A stretch of DNA of 64,000 bases from Mesorhizobium opportunistum WSM2075 (GTDB taxonomy: Bacteria; Pseudomonadota; Alphaproteobacteria; Rhizobiales; Rhizobiaceae). Position 1 is the first letter of the stretch. Each line of letters opens with the position of its first letter. A program made the translations under genes and the position numbers. Positions 26,802 through 35,274 of this stretch are shown piece by piece. Below the pieces are notes generated by a model. The model saw nothing but the letters and a program-made list of their open reading frames with translations, did no database searches and was not told where the DNA came from. The stretch spans positions 2,422,001 to 2,486,000 of the forward strand of contig NC_015675.1 of assembly GCF_000176035.2 (NCBI RefSeq), given 5' to 3'.

Positions 26802-27278
26802 ATGTCACGTGCAATCAAGCATCTGCTTATCGGAGGGCTAATCATCATGACCACAGCGGCAACAGCGAATGAGAGCGATCTCAAGCCGACCATCGTCAAT
26901 CCGCAGACCCTCTACGACCCGTCGCCAAACGGCTACAGTACGGCGGTGATCACGCCCCGCGGGGCCCGGTTGGCCTACATCTCCGGCCAGGGCGGCCAGG
27001 ACAGCATGGGCGCCCTGTCGCCCGATTTCGCTGTCCAGGTGAAGCAGGCCTATGCGAACCTTCGCAGCGCGCTCGAGGGGATCGGAGCCAGGCCGGATCA
27101 CGTCGCCAAGCTCACGATCTTCGTGGTCGATCATCATATGTCCAAGCTCGAGGTGCTGACGAAGAACGTCAAGGCCATGTTCGGCGAGGCGCTGCCGGCG
27201 CAGACCCTCGTGCCTGTTCCCAAGCTTGCCATCGACCCCATGCTGTTCGAGGTGGAGGCCGTGGTCGTGCTTGATTAG
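26802..27278 (+). CDS. RidA-family protein with signal peptide
   Basis: The 158-residue protein has a hydrophobic N-terminal leader (about residues 1-26, LLIGGLIIMTTAATANE), then a RidA/YjgF domain: YSTAVITPRGARLAYISGQG, VKQAYANLRSALEGIGARP, VAKLTIFVVDHH and PAQTLVPVPKLAIDPMLFEV. Cytosolic RidA deaminates reactive enamines and imines. This version seems exported, and the arginine of the usual C-terminal CxxR-like site is not obvious. The ATG at 26802 has GAGAG upstream. TetR probably regulates it. Confidence 0.8.
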   Translation: MSRAIKHLLIGGLIIMTTAATANESDLKPTIVNPQTLYDPSPNGYSTAVITPRGARLAYISGQGGQDSMGALSPDFAVQVKQAYANLRSALEGIGARPDHVAKLTIFVVDHHMSKLEVLTKNVKAMFGEALPAQTLVPVPKLAIDPMLFEVEAVVVLD

Positions 27279-27328
27279 CGCGGCGCCTGGCGGGTTCTGC
27301 GATGGAAGGCTGCTTGCGGCTGAATCCA

Positions 27329-27358
27329 ATGCAGGCCGGCATTGGTGCCGGCCTGCAT
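27329..27358 (+). terminator. Strong hairpin after the RidA-like gene
   Basis: ATGCAGGCCGGCA-TTGG-TGCCGGCCTGCAT is a perfect 13-bp stem with a 4-nt loop, 50 bp after the RidA stop. There is no long T tract, so it may be a weak terminator or an mRNA-stabilising hairpin. Confidence 0.5.
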
Positions 27359-27422
27359 CATTCATTGGGCCGCTGCCGCGACCTTTCGCGATTGAACGAG
27401 CGTGCCAAAACCGAGGTCTTCG

Positions 27423-27578
27423 ATGAGCTGGACCTGGGCGCTCGCCTATCGCGAGGCCTCCACCACGGCCTACGCCGATGCGTTCCTGGTGATCATGGTC
27501 GCGTTCGTCATCGCGACCACGCTGGGTCCGTTCCTGCGCAACGTCGCGCCAAAGCCGCCGCCCCCGGACGCACACTGA
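27423..27578 (+). pseudogene. Remnant of the C-terminus of a DHA2-type MFS transporter
   Basis: The 51-residue frame reads REASTTAYADAFLVIMVAFV and ends in a proline-rich tail. This is the typical last helix and C-terminus of DHA2-family drug exporters. No matching upstream helices are found in any frame before it, so the transporter gene appears lost. GAGG precedes the ATG, so a one-helix peptide could still be made. It was perhaps once a target of the adjacent TetR gene. Confidence 0.5.
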
Positions 27579-27675
27579 GGGATACATCATCGATTGCGGG
27601 TTGGACCCTCACATCAGCGGGGCTGCCATCTGGTCCCGCCTTTGCGCCCTGATATGTCAGGTTGCGATCCATCAC

Positions 27676-28602
27676 ATGAGCAACCCAGTGAAGTCATCCA
27701 GCCTGGCAGGCGTCGTTTCCCCCATGATCCCGGTGCTCGTCTGCGCGCTCGGTATCTTCCTCCTGTCGGCGATGGATGCGGCGATGAAGGTCCTGGTCAT
27801 CGCCGTGGGCGTCTACAACACGGTGCTGTGGCGCAGCATGCTGGCGACGGTGGTCGCCGGCGCGGCATGGTCGGCAGGGACGCGCTCGTGGCCCACGCTT
27901 TCCGTGCTGAGGCTGCATGCGCTGCGCGCCGTGGTCGTCGGCATCGTCTTGTTGTCCTTCTTCTGGGGTCTGGCCAGGCTGCCGCTGGCCGAAGCGATCG
28001 GGCTCAGCTTCGTCGCGCCCCTGTTTGCGCTCCTGCTGGCGGCGCTGCTTTTGGGCGAACGCATACAGCGCCAGGCGATCTGGGCTTCGCTGGCAGGTAT
28101 CGCCGGAGTCATAATCATCATGGCCGGGCAGTTCGGGCAGGCGAGCTACCCCAAGGATGCGCTGCTCGGCACGGCGGCGGTGCTCGCATCGACGGTGTTC
28201 TACGCCTACAATCTGATCCTTGCGCGACGGCAGGCCCAGGTGGCCAAGCCGATCGAGATCATGCTGTTCCAGAACCTTTGCGTCGCGATCACGCTTGGCT
28301 TTGCCGCGCCCTGGCTCGCCGTCGCCCTGCCGGGCAATCTCTGGCTTCCGCTGGCCGGGGTGACGGCGCTGTCGCTCGCCGGCCAGTTCCTGATGAGCTG
28401 GGCCTATGCGCGCGCCGAAGCGCAATATCTGATCCCGACGGAATATTCAGCCTTCATCTGGGCGGTCGCGATCGGCTGGTTCTTCTTCAACGAGGCGGCG
28501 ACCTGGACCACGCTGACGGGAGCCGGCCTTATCGTGGCCAGCTGCCTGATCGCCTCTCGCTCCAATCCCAGACTTGCCGAGCCGATCGAAGCCGCGGTTT
28601 GA
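27676..28602 (+). CDS. EamA-family (DMT) transporter
   Basis: The 308-residue inner-membrane protein has about ten helices in two EamA repeats (about residues 15-145 and 160-295). It begins VLVCALGIFLLSAMDAAMKVL and has the mid-protein PLFALLLAALLLGERI typical of DMT exporters. It probably exports a metabolite; the substrate is unknown. The ATG at 27676 (MSNPVKSS) is preferred over a TTG at 27601. Confidence 0.87.
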   Translation: MSNPVKSSSLAGVVSPMIPVLVCALGIFLLSAMDAAMKVLVIAVGVYNTVLWRSMLATVVAGAAWSAGTRSWPTLSVLRLHALRAVVVGIVLLSFFWGLARLPLAEAIGLSFVAPLFALLLAALLLGERIQRQAIWASLAGIAGVIIIMAGQFGQASYPKDALLGTAAVLASTVFYAYNLILARRQAQVAKPIEIMLFQNLCVAITLGFAAPWLAVALPGNLWLPLAGVTALSLAGQFLMSWAYARAEAQYLIPTEYSAFIWAVAIGWFFFNEAATWTTLTGAGLIVASCLIASRSNPRLAEPIEAAV

Positions 28603-28929
28603 GGATCTCCCTCGGCTTCGGGCGCTGTTGCTCTTGTCGCCCATGCGGGCGGGCAGCGGGACCCGTCACAGCGATCGGTTCGACCTGCAAAAGTATTAGA
28701 TATTTCTAATATTGCATTTGGATGCAGCAATGTCGCTTCAACCAAAAAGTGAACATGGCTGCGCAGCGAATTTTTAAATTGACAAGAGTGTATCCGCTGT
28801 GATGACAGTCATTGCAAGGTTGAGAATTTCCAAATCTCTTGGTTCAACTTCTGGATCAAGTTTCGCAAGGCGCTGCACTTGGCGTCCGTGGTCGCGATAC
28901 TGAAGCGATGATACCTTGGAGGGCATTGC
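28603..28929. other. AT-richer intergenic segment without a recognised gene
   Basis: No convincing ORF lies here. The segment is AT-richer than its neighbours. It includes TATTAGA-TATT-TCTAATA (28694-28711), a perfect 7-bp inverted repeat that could be an operator, and TGCAT-TTGG-ATGCA soon after. Confidence 0.4.
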
Positions 28930-29040
28930 GTGAACCTGATCCTCGCAGTCATCATGATCACCCTTCACCCCGTCCCGTACTGGGTCTGCGGTCCGTCCGG
29001 CGCCGGGCATATGCCGGTCTGCCAGGGCATGATCTTGTAA
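28930..29040 (+). CDS. Possible 36-residue exported peptide
   Basis: A GTG frame with GGAGGGC about 6 nt upstream encodes a hydrophobic start (NLILAVIMITLHPVPYWVC), then CGPSGAGHMPVCQGMIL. It has two cysteines and ends 18 bp before a GC-rich hairpin. RBS, frame and terminator agree, but the peptide is very short and conservation is untested. Confidence 0.4.
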   Translation: MNLILAVIMITLHPVPYWVCGPSGAGHMPVCQGMIL

Positions 29041-29058
29041 CTCTTACGGCAAAAGAAC

Positions 29059-29083
29059 GCCGGCGTTGCCGCCGGCGCTCTTT
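29059..29083. terminator. Bidirectional terminator between convergent small genes
   Basis: GCCGGCG-TTGC-CGCCGGC lies between a plus-strand frame ending at 29040 and a minus-strand gene ending at 29123. CTCTTT follows on plus and GTTCTTTT on minus, so it can serve both strands. Confidence 0.7.
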
Positions 29084-29122
29084 ATCAAACCCTTAGCAGG
29101 GCTTGAACCTCGATAGGGGGTA

Positions 29123-29395
29123 TCAGGATCCGGCAAGCGCGTTCACGTCGGCACAGAACTCGGCATGCGGCTTGCTCATTGCTGCGTCCTGACAGAGCCT
29201 GTGCACTTCTTCCTGCTTTTCCTTCGGCATTGCCATGAACACCTTCTTGAACTCGGGCATCGGCTTCAACTGTTTCAGGGCCGAATCCGCGTAGAAGGGT
29301 GCCATGTTGGACGGCTCGTCGAGTGCGCCCGCGACGGCGCCGCCGCCGATGGCGAAAACGGCGATTGCCGCAAGGCAGGTATCTCTGAAGTTCAT
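29123..29395 (-). CDS. Small exported protein of unknown function
   Basis: The 90-residue product has a signal peptide (CLAAIAVFAIGGGAVAGA). A helical mature region follows with MAPFYADSALKQLKPMPEF and two cysteines in RLCQDAAM and EFCADVNAL, probably disulfide-bonded. The ATG at 29395 follows GAGGAG. Family not identified. It lies just downstream of the alpha/beta hydrolase gene on the same strand. Confidence 0.65.
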   Translation of the reverse strand: MNFRDTCLAAIAVFAIGGGAVAGALDEPSNMAPFYADSALKQLKPMPEFKKVFMAMPKEKQEEVHRLCQDAAMSKPHAEFCADVNALAGS

Positions 29396-29493
29396 CGTAT
29401 GCTCCTCTCTCTTGTGTTGAGCGGTCATGCCAATTCATGACCGCCTTGGTAATGGGATGACGGGCAGCAGCCGGATCGGGCCGCTGGAGCCGA

Positions 29494-30273
29494 TCAGTTT
29501 GCGGCCGGTGCCGTCTCAGCGGCCGTTTCGATCAACTCCGCGACCGGACCGGGCTTGGACACGTAGATCGCGTGGCTGCCTGGAACCTCGACGACCGTGG
29601 AGCCGGCGCGCTTCGACATGAAGCGCTGGGCATCGGGCGGGATCATCTTGTCTTCGGTCGCAATCAGGTACCAGCTGGGCTTGACCTTCCAGGCGGGTGC
29701 GGTGACCTTGCCATCCAAGGCCGCGAGCGCCCACGGAACCTGCGAATCCGCCATGAACGAGGCAAGATCGGGCCGCACGTCGGCGGCGAACGAGGCCGGA
29801 AATTTCGCCTTGTCGAGGAACAGGAAGCCATCGACCGGCGGTAGGATCGGCGGCACCGGAGCTCCCGGCGGCGGGTTGGCGATCAGGCTTGAAACGGACT
29901 CACCCGCATCGAGGGCGAAGGCCGTGATGTAGACCACGCCCGCCACCTTCGGATCGGTGCCGGCCTCCGACACCACGGCGCCGCCGTAGGAGTGGCCGAC
30001 CAGGATGACCGGGTTGGGAGCGGCGGCGATGGCGCGCCTGGTGACCGCGACATCATCGGCAAGCGAGATGGTCGGGTTCTGGACGATCGTCACATCGTAG
30101 CCGTCCTTCTTGAGGATCTCGTAGACACCCTCCCAGCCGGACCCGTCGACGAAGCCGCCATGCACGAGAACGATGGACTTCGTCGGCTTGGTATTCGCGG
30201 CAAAGGCCGCGGTCGCGTTGACGCCCAGGGTGAGCCCCACGGCGGCGGCAATCAATGTCAGTGCGGTCGACAT
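29494..30273 (-). CDS. Exported alpha/beta hydrolase
   Basis: The 259-residue protein has a signal peptide ending near AFAANT. SIVLVHGGFVDGSGWEGVY (oxyanion region) and the nucleophile elbow LVGHSYGGAVV (Ser near residue 95) follow, then an acid in IATEDKMIPPDA and a late GSHAIYVSKPG with the catalytic His. It belongs to the group of esterase-like proteins often found beside AraC or LysR genes. The ATG at 30273 follows GAGGAG. A degraded second copy of its 3' end lies upstream at 30503-30630, and a 20-bp motif shared with the araC promoter lies at 30403. Confidence 0.87.
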   Translation of the reverse strand: MSTALTLIAAAVGLTLGVNATAAFAANTKPTKSIVLVHGGFVDGSGWEGVYEILKKDGYDVTIVQNPTISLADDVAVTRRAIAAAPNPVILVGHSYGGAVVSEAGTDPKVAGVVYITAFALDAGESVSSLIANPPPGAPVPPILPPVDGFLFLDKAKFPASFAADVRPDLASFMADSQVPWALAALDGKVTAPAWKVKPSWYLIATEDKMIPPDAQRFMSKRAGSTVVEVPGSHAIYVSKPGPVAELIETAAETAPAAN

Positions 30274-30402
30274 TCGAAGACTCCTCTTTCAGGAAAAATT
30301 GCTTGTTTCAGGAAAATTGGTCGGCTGGTCGCGGGAGGGACACACGGCTGTGCAACTGCCCGGACCATCCGAAAACCAGGCTAGCGACTGGATCAGCTGT
30401 CT

Positions 30403-30422
30403 GATTGAACGATCCTGCGGTG
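30403..30422. promoter_or_regulatory. Motif shared with the AraC-gene upstream region (copy 1)
   Basis: GATTGAACGATCCTGCGGTG lies 130 bp upstream of the hydrolase start. It matches 18 of 20 bases at 31701-31720, upstream of the AraC gene. Both copies have the same orientation relative to the minus-strand genes they precede. Confidence 0.45.
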
Positions 30423-30502
30423 GCGCAGCGCGGGTGGATCGGCCTTCGTCAGGGTCCACCGGGATCTGATGATCGGCGTCGTCGAAGTCGGCTGATTTAC
30501 GA

Positions 30503-30630
30503 TCACTTCGCCGTCTGGGCGGCTTCCTCGACGAGTTCGGCGACCGCGCCGGGCTCCGACGCCTGGATCGCATGGCTGGCCGGACCTCGACGACGGTGGA
30601 ATCCCTTCGACAGGTTCGACGAAGACCTCG
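30503..30630 (-). pseudogene. Remnant of a second alpha/beta hydrolase (3' end)
   Basis: The minus strand reads SHAIQASEPGAVAELVEEAA and then TAK-stop. This parallels SHAIYVSKPGPVAELIETAA in the intact hydrolase at 29494-30273. Just upstream the DNA for TVVEVPG is recognisable, but one base is missing, so the frame shifts. The rest of the gene is gone, which indicates a decayed tandem duplicate. Confidence 0.65.
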
Positions 30631-30642
30631 AGGTCTCGAGCT

Positions 30643-31545
30643 TTATTGAAGGCAGGCCCGCAATTTGCCCGGCGTCAGCCCCATATGCCGGGAGAAGACG
30701 CGGGTCAGATGGCTCTGGTCGGCAAAGCCGCTCATAAGCGCGACGTCGGCAAGGGAGGCCGTTCCGGCAAGCATCTCCCTGGCGCGCTCGACGCGGCGCT
30801 TCACCAACCACTGATACGGCGCCATGCCGGTCGATTTCCTGAAGGCGTGCGCGAACTGGCTGGTTCCGAGCCCGCACAATCCAGCGAGTTCGGCAAGGCC
30901 GATGCCGCCCACCAGGCTGGTCTCGATCACCTCCTTGGCGAGCCGCTCCTGCCACGTGTTCAAGCCGCCGGTGATGCGTCGCCGTATTCCGAGATCGCCG
31001 TAATGCGCGCAGACATAGATGCCGAGGCTCCACATGAAATGATCGGCCAGCAACGGATCGAGCGTTTCGGGCGCGGCGAAGAAAGGTTGGGTTCGCAGGG
31101 TCAGATGCCGCAGCACCGGATCGGCCGTTACGTGGAAGGCGCTTCGCCCGAGATAGGTGACATGCGGTACTTCCAGGTCATCGGCGATCTCGCGCATGAA
31201 ACTTCGCGGCAGCAGGGTCTCGATCGTGTGGCGCGGGGTGCTGAAATCGATGTGCTCGACCCCCGACAAATACAGCACATGAGTTTCGCCGTTCCGTCGC
31301 GGATGCGCGTAGTTGCGGCCGTCGACATGGATGTCGCTGGTCTCGTCCTTGAGCCGCACGCCGATGCTGAAGGCGTCGTCCCAACTGGGGAATTGCGGCT
31401 GGTGGCTTGTCGGCGTCAGGCCATAGCGGATGTCGGCCGCGATCAGCCGTGAGCACGCGACGGCCTTGACCGCCAGCTTGCCGGCATTGGGGGGCAGGCC
31501 GATCGGTACGGTCGCGATATCGACGCGCGGAACGTTGAGGACCAT
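30643..31545 (-). CDS. AraC-family transcriptional regulator
   Basis: The 300-residue protein has an N-terminal sensing region and a C-terminal AraC double helix-turn-helix (about residues 200-298): LAELAGLCGLGTSQFAHAFR, APYQWLVKRRVERAREMLA and LADVALMSGFADQSHLTRVF. I chose the ATG at 31545 because AAGGAGG sits 5 nt upstream; an ATG seven codons earlier lacks this. It probably controls the adjacent hydrolase and itself through the shared motif at 30403 and 31701. Confidence 0.9.
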   Translation of the reverse strand: MVLNVPRVDIATVPIGLPPNAGKLAVKAVACSRLIAADIRYGLTPTSHQPQFPSWDDAFSIGVRLKDETSDIHVDGRNYAHPRRNGETHVLYLSGVEHIDFSTPRHTIETLLPRSFMREIADDLEVPHVTYLGRSAFHVTADPVLRHLTLRTQPFFAAPETLDPLLADHFMWSLGIYVCAHYGDLGIRRRITGGLNTWQERLAKEVIETSLVGGIGLAELAGLCGLGTSQFAHAFRKSTGMAPYQWLVKRRVERAREMLAGTASLADVALMSGFADQSHLTRVFSRHMGLTPGKLRACLQ

Positions 31546-31700
31546 CGAAACCTCCTTGCTGCCCATGCACGTTCACGGCGGTCTTCATAGAAGATCATAC
31601 AGAAGGTGATCCAGGCTGGACACCGCCAAAAATTGGCGGGCCGGGTTGTGACGTCCGCTCGAATTTTCACCTCCATCGGTAGAAGGCTTGATCATCGAAC

Positions 31701-31720
31701 GATTGAACGATCTTGCAGTG
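31701..31720. promoter_or_regulatory. Motif shared with the hydrolase upstream region (copy 2)
   Basis: GATTGAACGATCTTGCAGTG lies about 155 bp upstream of the AraC-gene start and matches 30403-30422 at 18 of 20 positions. The rest of the gap 31546-32005 shows no gene. Confidence 0.45.
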
Positions 31721-32005
31721 CAGGAGGTGCGAGCCTGCGCAGGACTGGGACACAGGCCATCCCTAGCCTGTCGTCGCCGCAAATTTTATTAAATATTTCG
31801 CCGGACGAATTACTGTCCGTAGACCATTTCCCGGATCGTTGTGCTTTCAGTCCAGAAAACCTCACTGAATGCTCGATGTAATGTTGATCTATGTGGCAAG
31901 TTCCCGGAACGATATCGTGCGTGGCAACGTTGGTCCGGATGCACCCGCCTCGAACCCGTGTCGAGCGGTTCAAGCAGGCCTGGCATCACGAGGAGGATTT
32001 GTCCG

Positions 32006-33481
32006 ATGAGCTTCTTCGTCAACGCGTTGGGCGTTCCTCTTCCCTACAGCGGCGCTTCCAACCACTGGTTCTCGGCGGCAGGGTCCGGACCGGACTTGTA
32101 CGGCAGCTCCGGAAATGACTCCATCTACGGAGCATCCGGTGTCAACGTCACCATGCACGGCGGCACGGGCGACGACATCTATTACCTCTATGCGGCGGGC
32201 AACAAGGTGGCCGAGGGCGCTGGGGCCGGCATCGACACGATCAGCACATGGATGAGCTACAAGCTCCCCGATAATGTCGAGAACCTCATCGTCACACACG
32301 CCAATAACTATGCTTTCGGGAATGGGCTGGACAACATCATCACCGCCACGGCCGGACACCAGACGCTGGACGGCGGCGCGGGAAACGATGTGCTGATCGA
32401 CGGCGGCGGCGGTTACGACACTTTCATCATCTCGAAAGGCAATGGAAGCGACCTGATAGCGAATTTTGCCGCCACCGACACCGTGCGCCTCAACGGCTAC
32501 GGGTTCACGTCGTTCGACGCCATCCACTCGAGCATGATCCAGGCGGGATCGAACGTGCTGTTGAACCTCGGATCCGGCGAGATCCTCGAGTTCAAGGACA
32601 CGACCATCGACAAGCTGCAGCCCAGCCAGTTCGAATTGCCGATCGACAAGTCCGGAATGAGCCTGTCCTTCAGCGATGATTTCAACACGCTGAACCTTCA
32701 CAATAGCCAGGGCGGCACCTGGGACACCAACTTCTCGTGGGGAGCGCCGAACGGCAGCACCTTGAGCGGCAATGGCGAACTGCAGTGGTATATCGACGCC
32801 AATTACGCACCGACGAGTTCCGTCCACCCGTTCAGCGTGGAAAACGGCGTGCTTACCATCACCGCGGCGCAGGCGCCGGCGGATATCAAGCCGCTGATCA
32901 ACAATTACGAATACACCTCCGGCATCCTGACGACCCACGACACCTTCTCGCAGACCTATGGCTATTTCGAAATGCGGGCCGACCTGCCCGAGCACGCCGG
33001 CGCCTGGCCGGCCTTCTGGCTGCTGCCGGAAGACGGTTCGTGGCCGCCGGAACTCGATGTCGTGGAGACTGCCGGCCAAGCCCCGAACTCGTTGATCATG
33101 ACGGCGCACACGAATGAAACCGGTACGCACGTCAAGGTCTCCTCGACGGTGAGTGTCTCGGATACCGCCGGCTTCCACACCTATGGCCTGCTGTGGACGC
33201 CGGACAAGCTCGTCTGGACCTATGACGGTGTGCAGGTCGCCGAAGCCGCGACACCGTCCGACATGAACAAGCCGATGTACATGCTGGCCGATCTCGCGGT
33301 CGGCGGCTTTGCCGGCACCCCTCCGGATCACCTGGCCACGCCGGCCGAGATGAAGATCGACTACATCCGCGCCTATACGCTGGACAATGCGCCGGCGAAC
33401 GCCCTGAACAGCAGCACCGCCACGCACAGCATCGCCAGCAGCACACTGCATGGCGGTTCCGAGTTTGGAGGCCACGCCTGA
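32006..33481 (+). CDS. Secreted RTX/GH16 beta-glycanase (ExsH/PlyA-like)
   Basis: The 491-residue protein has an N-terminal calcium-binding RTX-type region (about residues 25-190: YGSSGNDSIYG, MHGGTGDDIYY, LDGGAGNDVLIDGGGG). A C-terminal GH16 domain follows (about 215-465), with the signature ELDVVE near residue 349 that supplies nucleophile and acid/base Glu, plus AWPAFWLLPEDG. Such enzymes cleave beta-1,3/1,4-glycans, for example rhizobial exopolysaccharide. There is no N-terminal signal peptide, which agrees with type I secretion by the next two genes. The ATG at 32006 follows AGGAGGA. Confidence 0.88.
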   Translation: MSFFVNALGVPLPYSGASNHWFSAAGSGPDLYGSSGNDSIYGASGVNVTMHGGTGDDIYYLYAAGNKVAEGAGAGIDTISTWMSYKLPDNVENLIVTHANNYAFGNGLDNIITATAGHQTLDGGAGNDVLIDGGGGYDTFIISKGNGSDLIANFAATDTVRLNGYGFTSFDAIHSSMIQAGSNVLLNLGSGEILEFKDTTIDKLQPSQFELPIDKSGMSLSFSDDFNTLNLHNSQGGTWDTNFSWGAPNGSTLSGNGELQWYIDANYAPTSSVHPFSVENGVLTITAAQAPADIKPLINNYEYTSGILTTHDTFSQTYGYFEMRADLPEHAGAWPAFWLLPEDGSWPPELDVVETAGQAPNSLIMTAHTNETGTHVKVSSTVSVSDTAGFHTYGLLWTPDKLVWTYDGVQVAEAATPSDMNKPMYMLADLAVGGFAGTPPDHLATPAEMKIDYIRAYTLDNAPANALNSSTATHSIASSTLHGGSEFGGHA

Positions 33482-33516
33482 GGTCTCGGGATCATGCAGC
33501 CGCGGGGAATGCCGAA

Positions 33517-35271
33517 ATGACTCGACCGTCCGGCCTGCGTCCGGTTTTCATGCGCGCCATCGCCGATGTCGGCGTCTTCTCTTTGTTGATCAACATCCTG
33601 CTGTTGGTGATCCCGCTCTACCTGCTGCAGGTCTATGACCGCGTGCTGCCATCCTCCAGCGTCGAGACGCTTGTCTATCTCTCGGCCATTGCGGTTCTTG
33701 CGCTCGCTTTCCTCGGGCTGCTGGACGCGATCCGTGCCGTTTACACGCAGCGCGTCTCGGCGACCGTCGACCGGAAGCTGGGCGCTGGCACATTCGCGGT
33801 TTCGCTTGGCGCAAGATATGCCGGCGGCCTGTCGCCGCTGCGCGACCTTGCCTCGGTCTGCGCCTTCATCAGGTCGCGCGGCGTGGCGGTGGTGTTCGAC
33901 CTGCCCTTCGCTCCTGTCTTCTTCGCACTGCTCTATCTCATCCATCCGGTGCTGTTCTGGGTGACGGTCGCCGGCGCGGCGCTTCTGCTTTTCCTGGTCG
34001 TGGCCAATCAGCTTGCCATCGGCAGGAACGATGCTTTCTCGGCCGAGCGTTCGGCTTTGGCCAGCCAGGCGGAACAGGCTTTTGCCCGCAATGCCGAGAC
34101 GCTGCGCGCCATGGGCATGGTGGAGAACGCCGCGCGGGTCTGGGGAGGGTACGTCGCGGCTGCACTCACCTTCCATGACCGTTCCTCGAGTGCCAATGCA
34201 ATCTTCAGCGGCGCCTCGCGGGCGCTGCGCATGATGCTGCAGCTGGCGATCCTCGGCACCGGCGCATGGCTGGTGCTCAGGGGGCAGATGACGGCAGGCA
34301 TGATCTTCGCGTCCTCGCTGGTATCGTCGCGGGCACTGCAGCCGCTCGACCAGTTGATCGGCGCCTGGCGGCAGATCGCCGATGCCCGGCGAGCGTGGAA
34401 ACGGCTGGAGACGGCGCTTGCGGCGCGTCCGGCTGAAGCGCGCAAGCTGATCCTGCCCAATCCTACCGGCGCGATTTCCGTGCAGGACGTTTTCTTCATG
34501 GCGCCGAATGCCCAGCCTGGCACCGAACCCATCCTCAAGCGCCTGAACTTCCAGATCGGCGCCGGCGAAGCGTTGGCCATCGTCGGCCCGAGCGGCGCCG
34601 GCAAATCGACGCTGGCGCGGTTGCTTGTGGGCGCCGCCCAGCCGACCGGCGGCGCGGTCAGGATCGACGGCGCCGACCTCAGGACCTGGGACGAAAGCCT
34701 GCTCGGAAAGCATCTCGGCTACCTGGCCCAGGAGGTGGAGCTCTTTCCAGGGTCGATCGCGCAAAACGTCGCCCGCTTCGACCCCGATGCGGATGACGCC
34801 TCGATCATCGAGGCAGCAAGGCGGGCCGAGGCGCATGAACTGATCCTGGCGCAGCGGGACGGCTACCAGACATTGATAGGCCCGTCGGACAGGACGCTGT
34901 CGGGTGGCGAGCGCCAGCGGATCGGGCTTGCGCGCGCCTTTTACGGCAAGCCCAAGATCCTCGTGTTGGACGAGCCCAGCGCCCATCTCGACGGCGCGGG
35001 CGAAGCCGCGCTCGAAGCGGTGCTTGCCGCTGTGAAAGCGGCCGGCGTCACGACAATCGTGATCACGCACCGTCCTTCGATCGCCGCGTCCTGCGACCGC
35101 GTGATGCTTTTGCGCGGCGGCGTGATCGAAGCCTTCGGCCCAAGCGGCGAGGTGTTGCGGCAGTCTGGGGCCAGCACGGGCGCCGGCAAGGGCATTCCCC
35201 GGCAGAATCCCGTGGTGACGGGCTCGTTCGCCACGACGGTCCGCATGCATAACACCCGCTTTGGATCATAG
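33517..35271 (+). CDS. prsD: Type I secretion ABC transporter/permease
   Basis: The 584-residue protein has an N-terminal six-helix membrane domain (about residues 15-300) and a C-terminal ATPase with Walker A GPSGAGKST (about 358), signature LSGGERQR (about 461), Walker B ILVLDEPSAHLD (about 483) and H-loop TIVITHR. It matches PrsD/HlyB-type exporters without a peptidase domain. It starts 35 bp after the RTX/GH16 gene, which is its likely substrate. The outer-membrane TolC-type partner is not in the window. Confidence 0.9.
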   Translation: MTRPSGLRPVFMRAIADVGVFSLLINILLLVIPLYLLQVYDRVLPSSSVETLVYLSAIAVLALAFLGLLDAIRAVYTQRVSATVDRKLGAGTFAVSLGARYAGGLSPLRDLASVCAFIRSRGVAVVFDLPFAPVFFALLYLIHPVLFWVTVAGAALLLFLVVANQLAIGRNDAFSAERSALASQAEQAFARNAETLRAMGMVENAARVWGGYVAAALTFHDRSSSANAIFSGASRALRMMLQLAILGTGAWLVLRGQMTAGMIFASSLVSSRALQPLDQLIGAWRQIADARRAWKRLETALAARPAEARKLILPNPTGAISVQDVFFMAPNAQPGTEPILKRLNFQIGAGEALAIVGPSGAGKSTLARLLVGAAQPTGGAVRIDGADLRTWDESLLGKHLGYLAQEVELFPGSIAQNVARFDPDADDASIIEAARRAEAHELILAQRDGYQTLIGPSDRTLSGGERQRIGLARAFYGKPKILVLDEPSAHLDGAGEAALEAVLAAVKAAGVTTIVITHRPSIAASCDRVMLLRGGVIEAFGPSGEVLRQSGASTGAGKGIPRQNPVVTGSFATTVRMHNTRFGS

Positions 35272-35274
35272 ACC

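Noticed and set aside
28774-29010. Minus-strand 78-codon frame
   Set aside because: No RBS and no recognisable composition; it overlaps the better-supported short plus-strand frame.
33373-35250. 625-codon antisense frame opposite prsD
   Set aside because: It mirrors the codon bias of the ABC-transporter gene and shows no protein family features.
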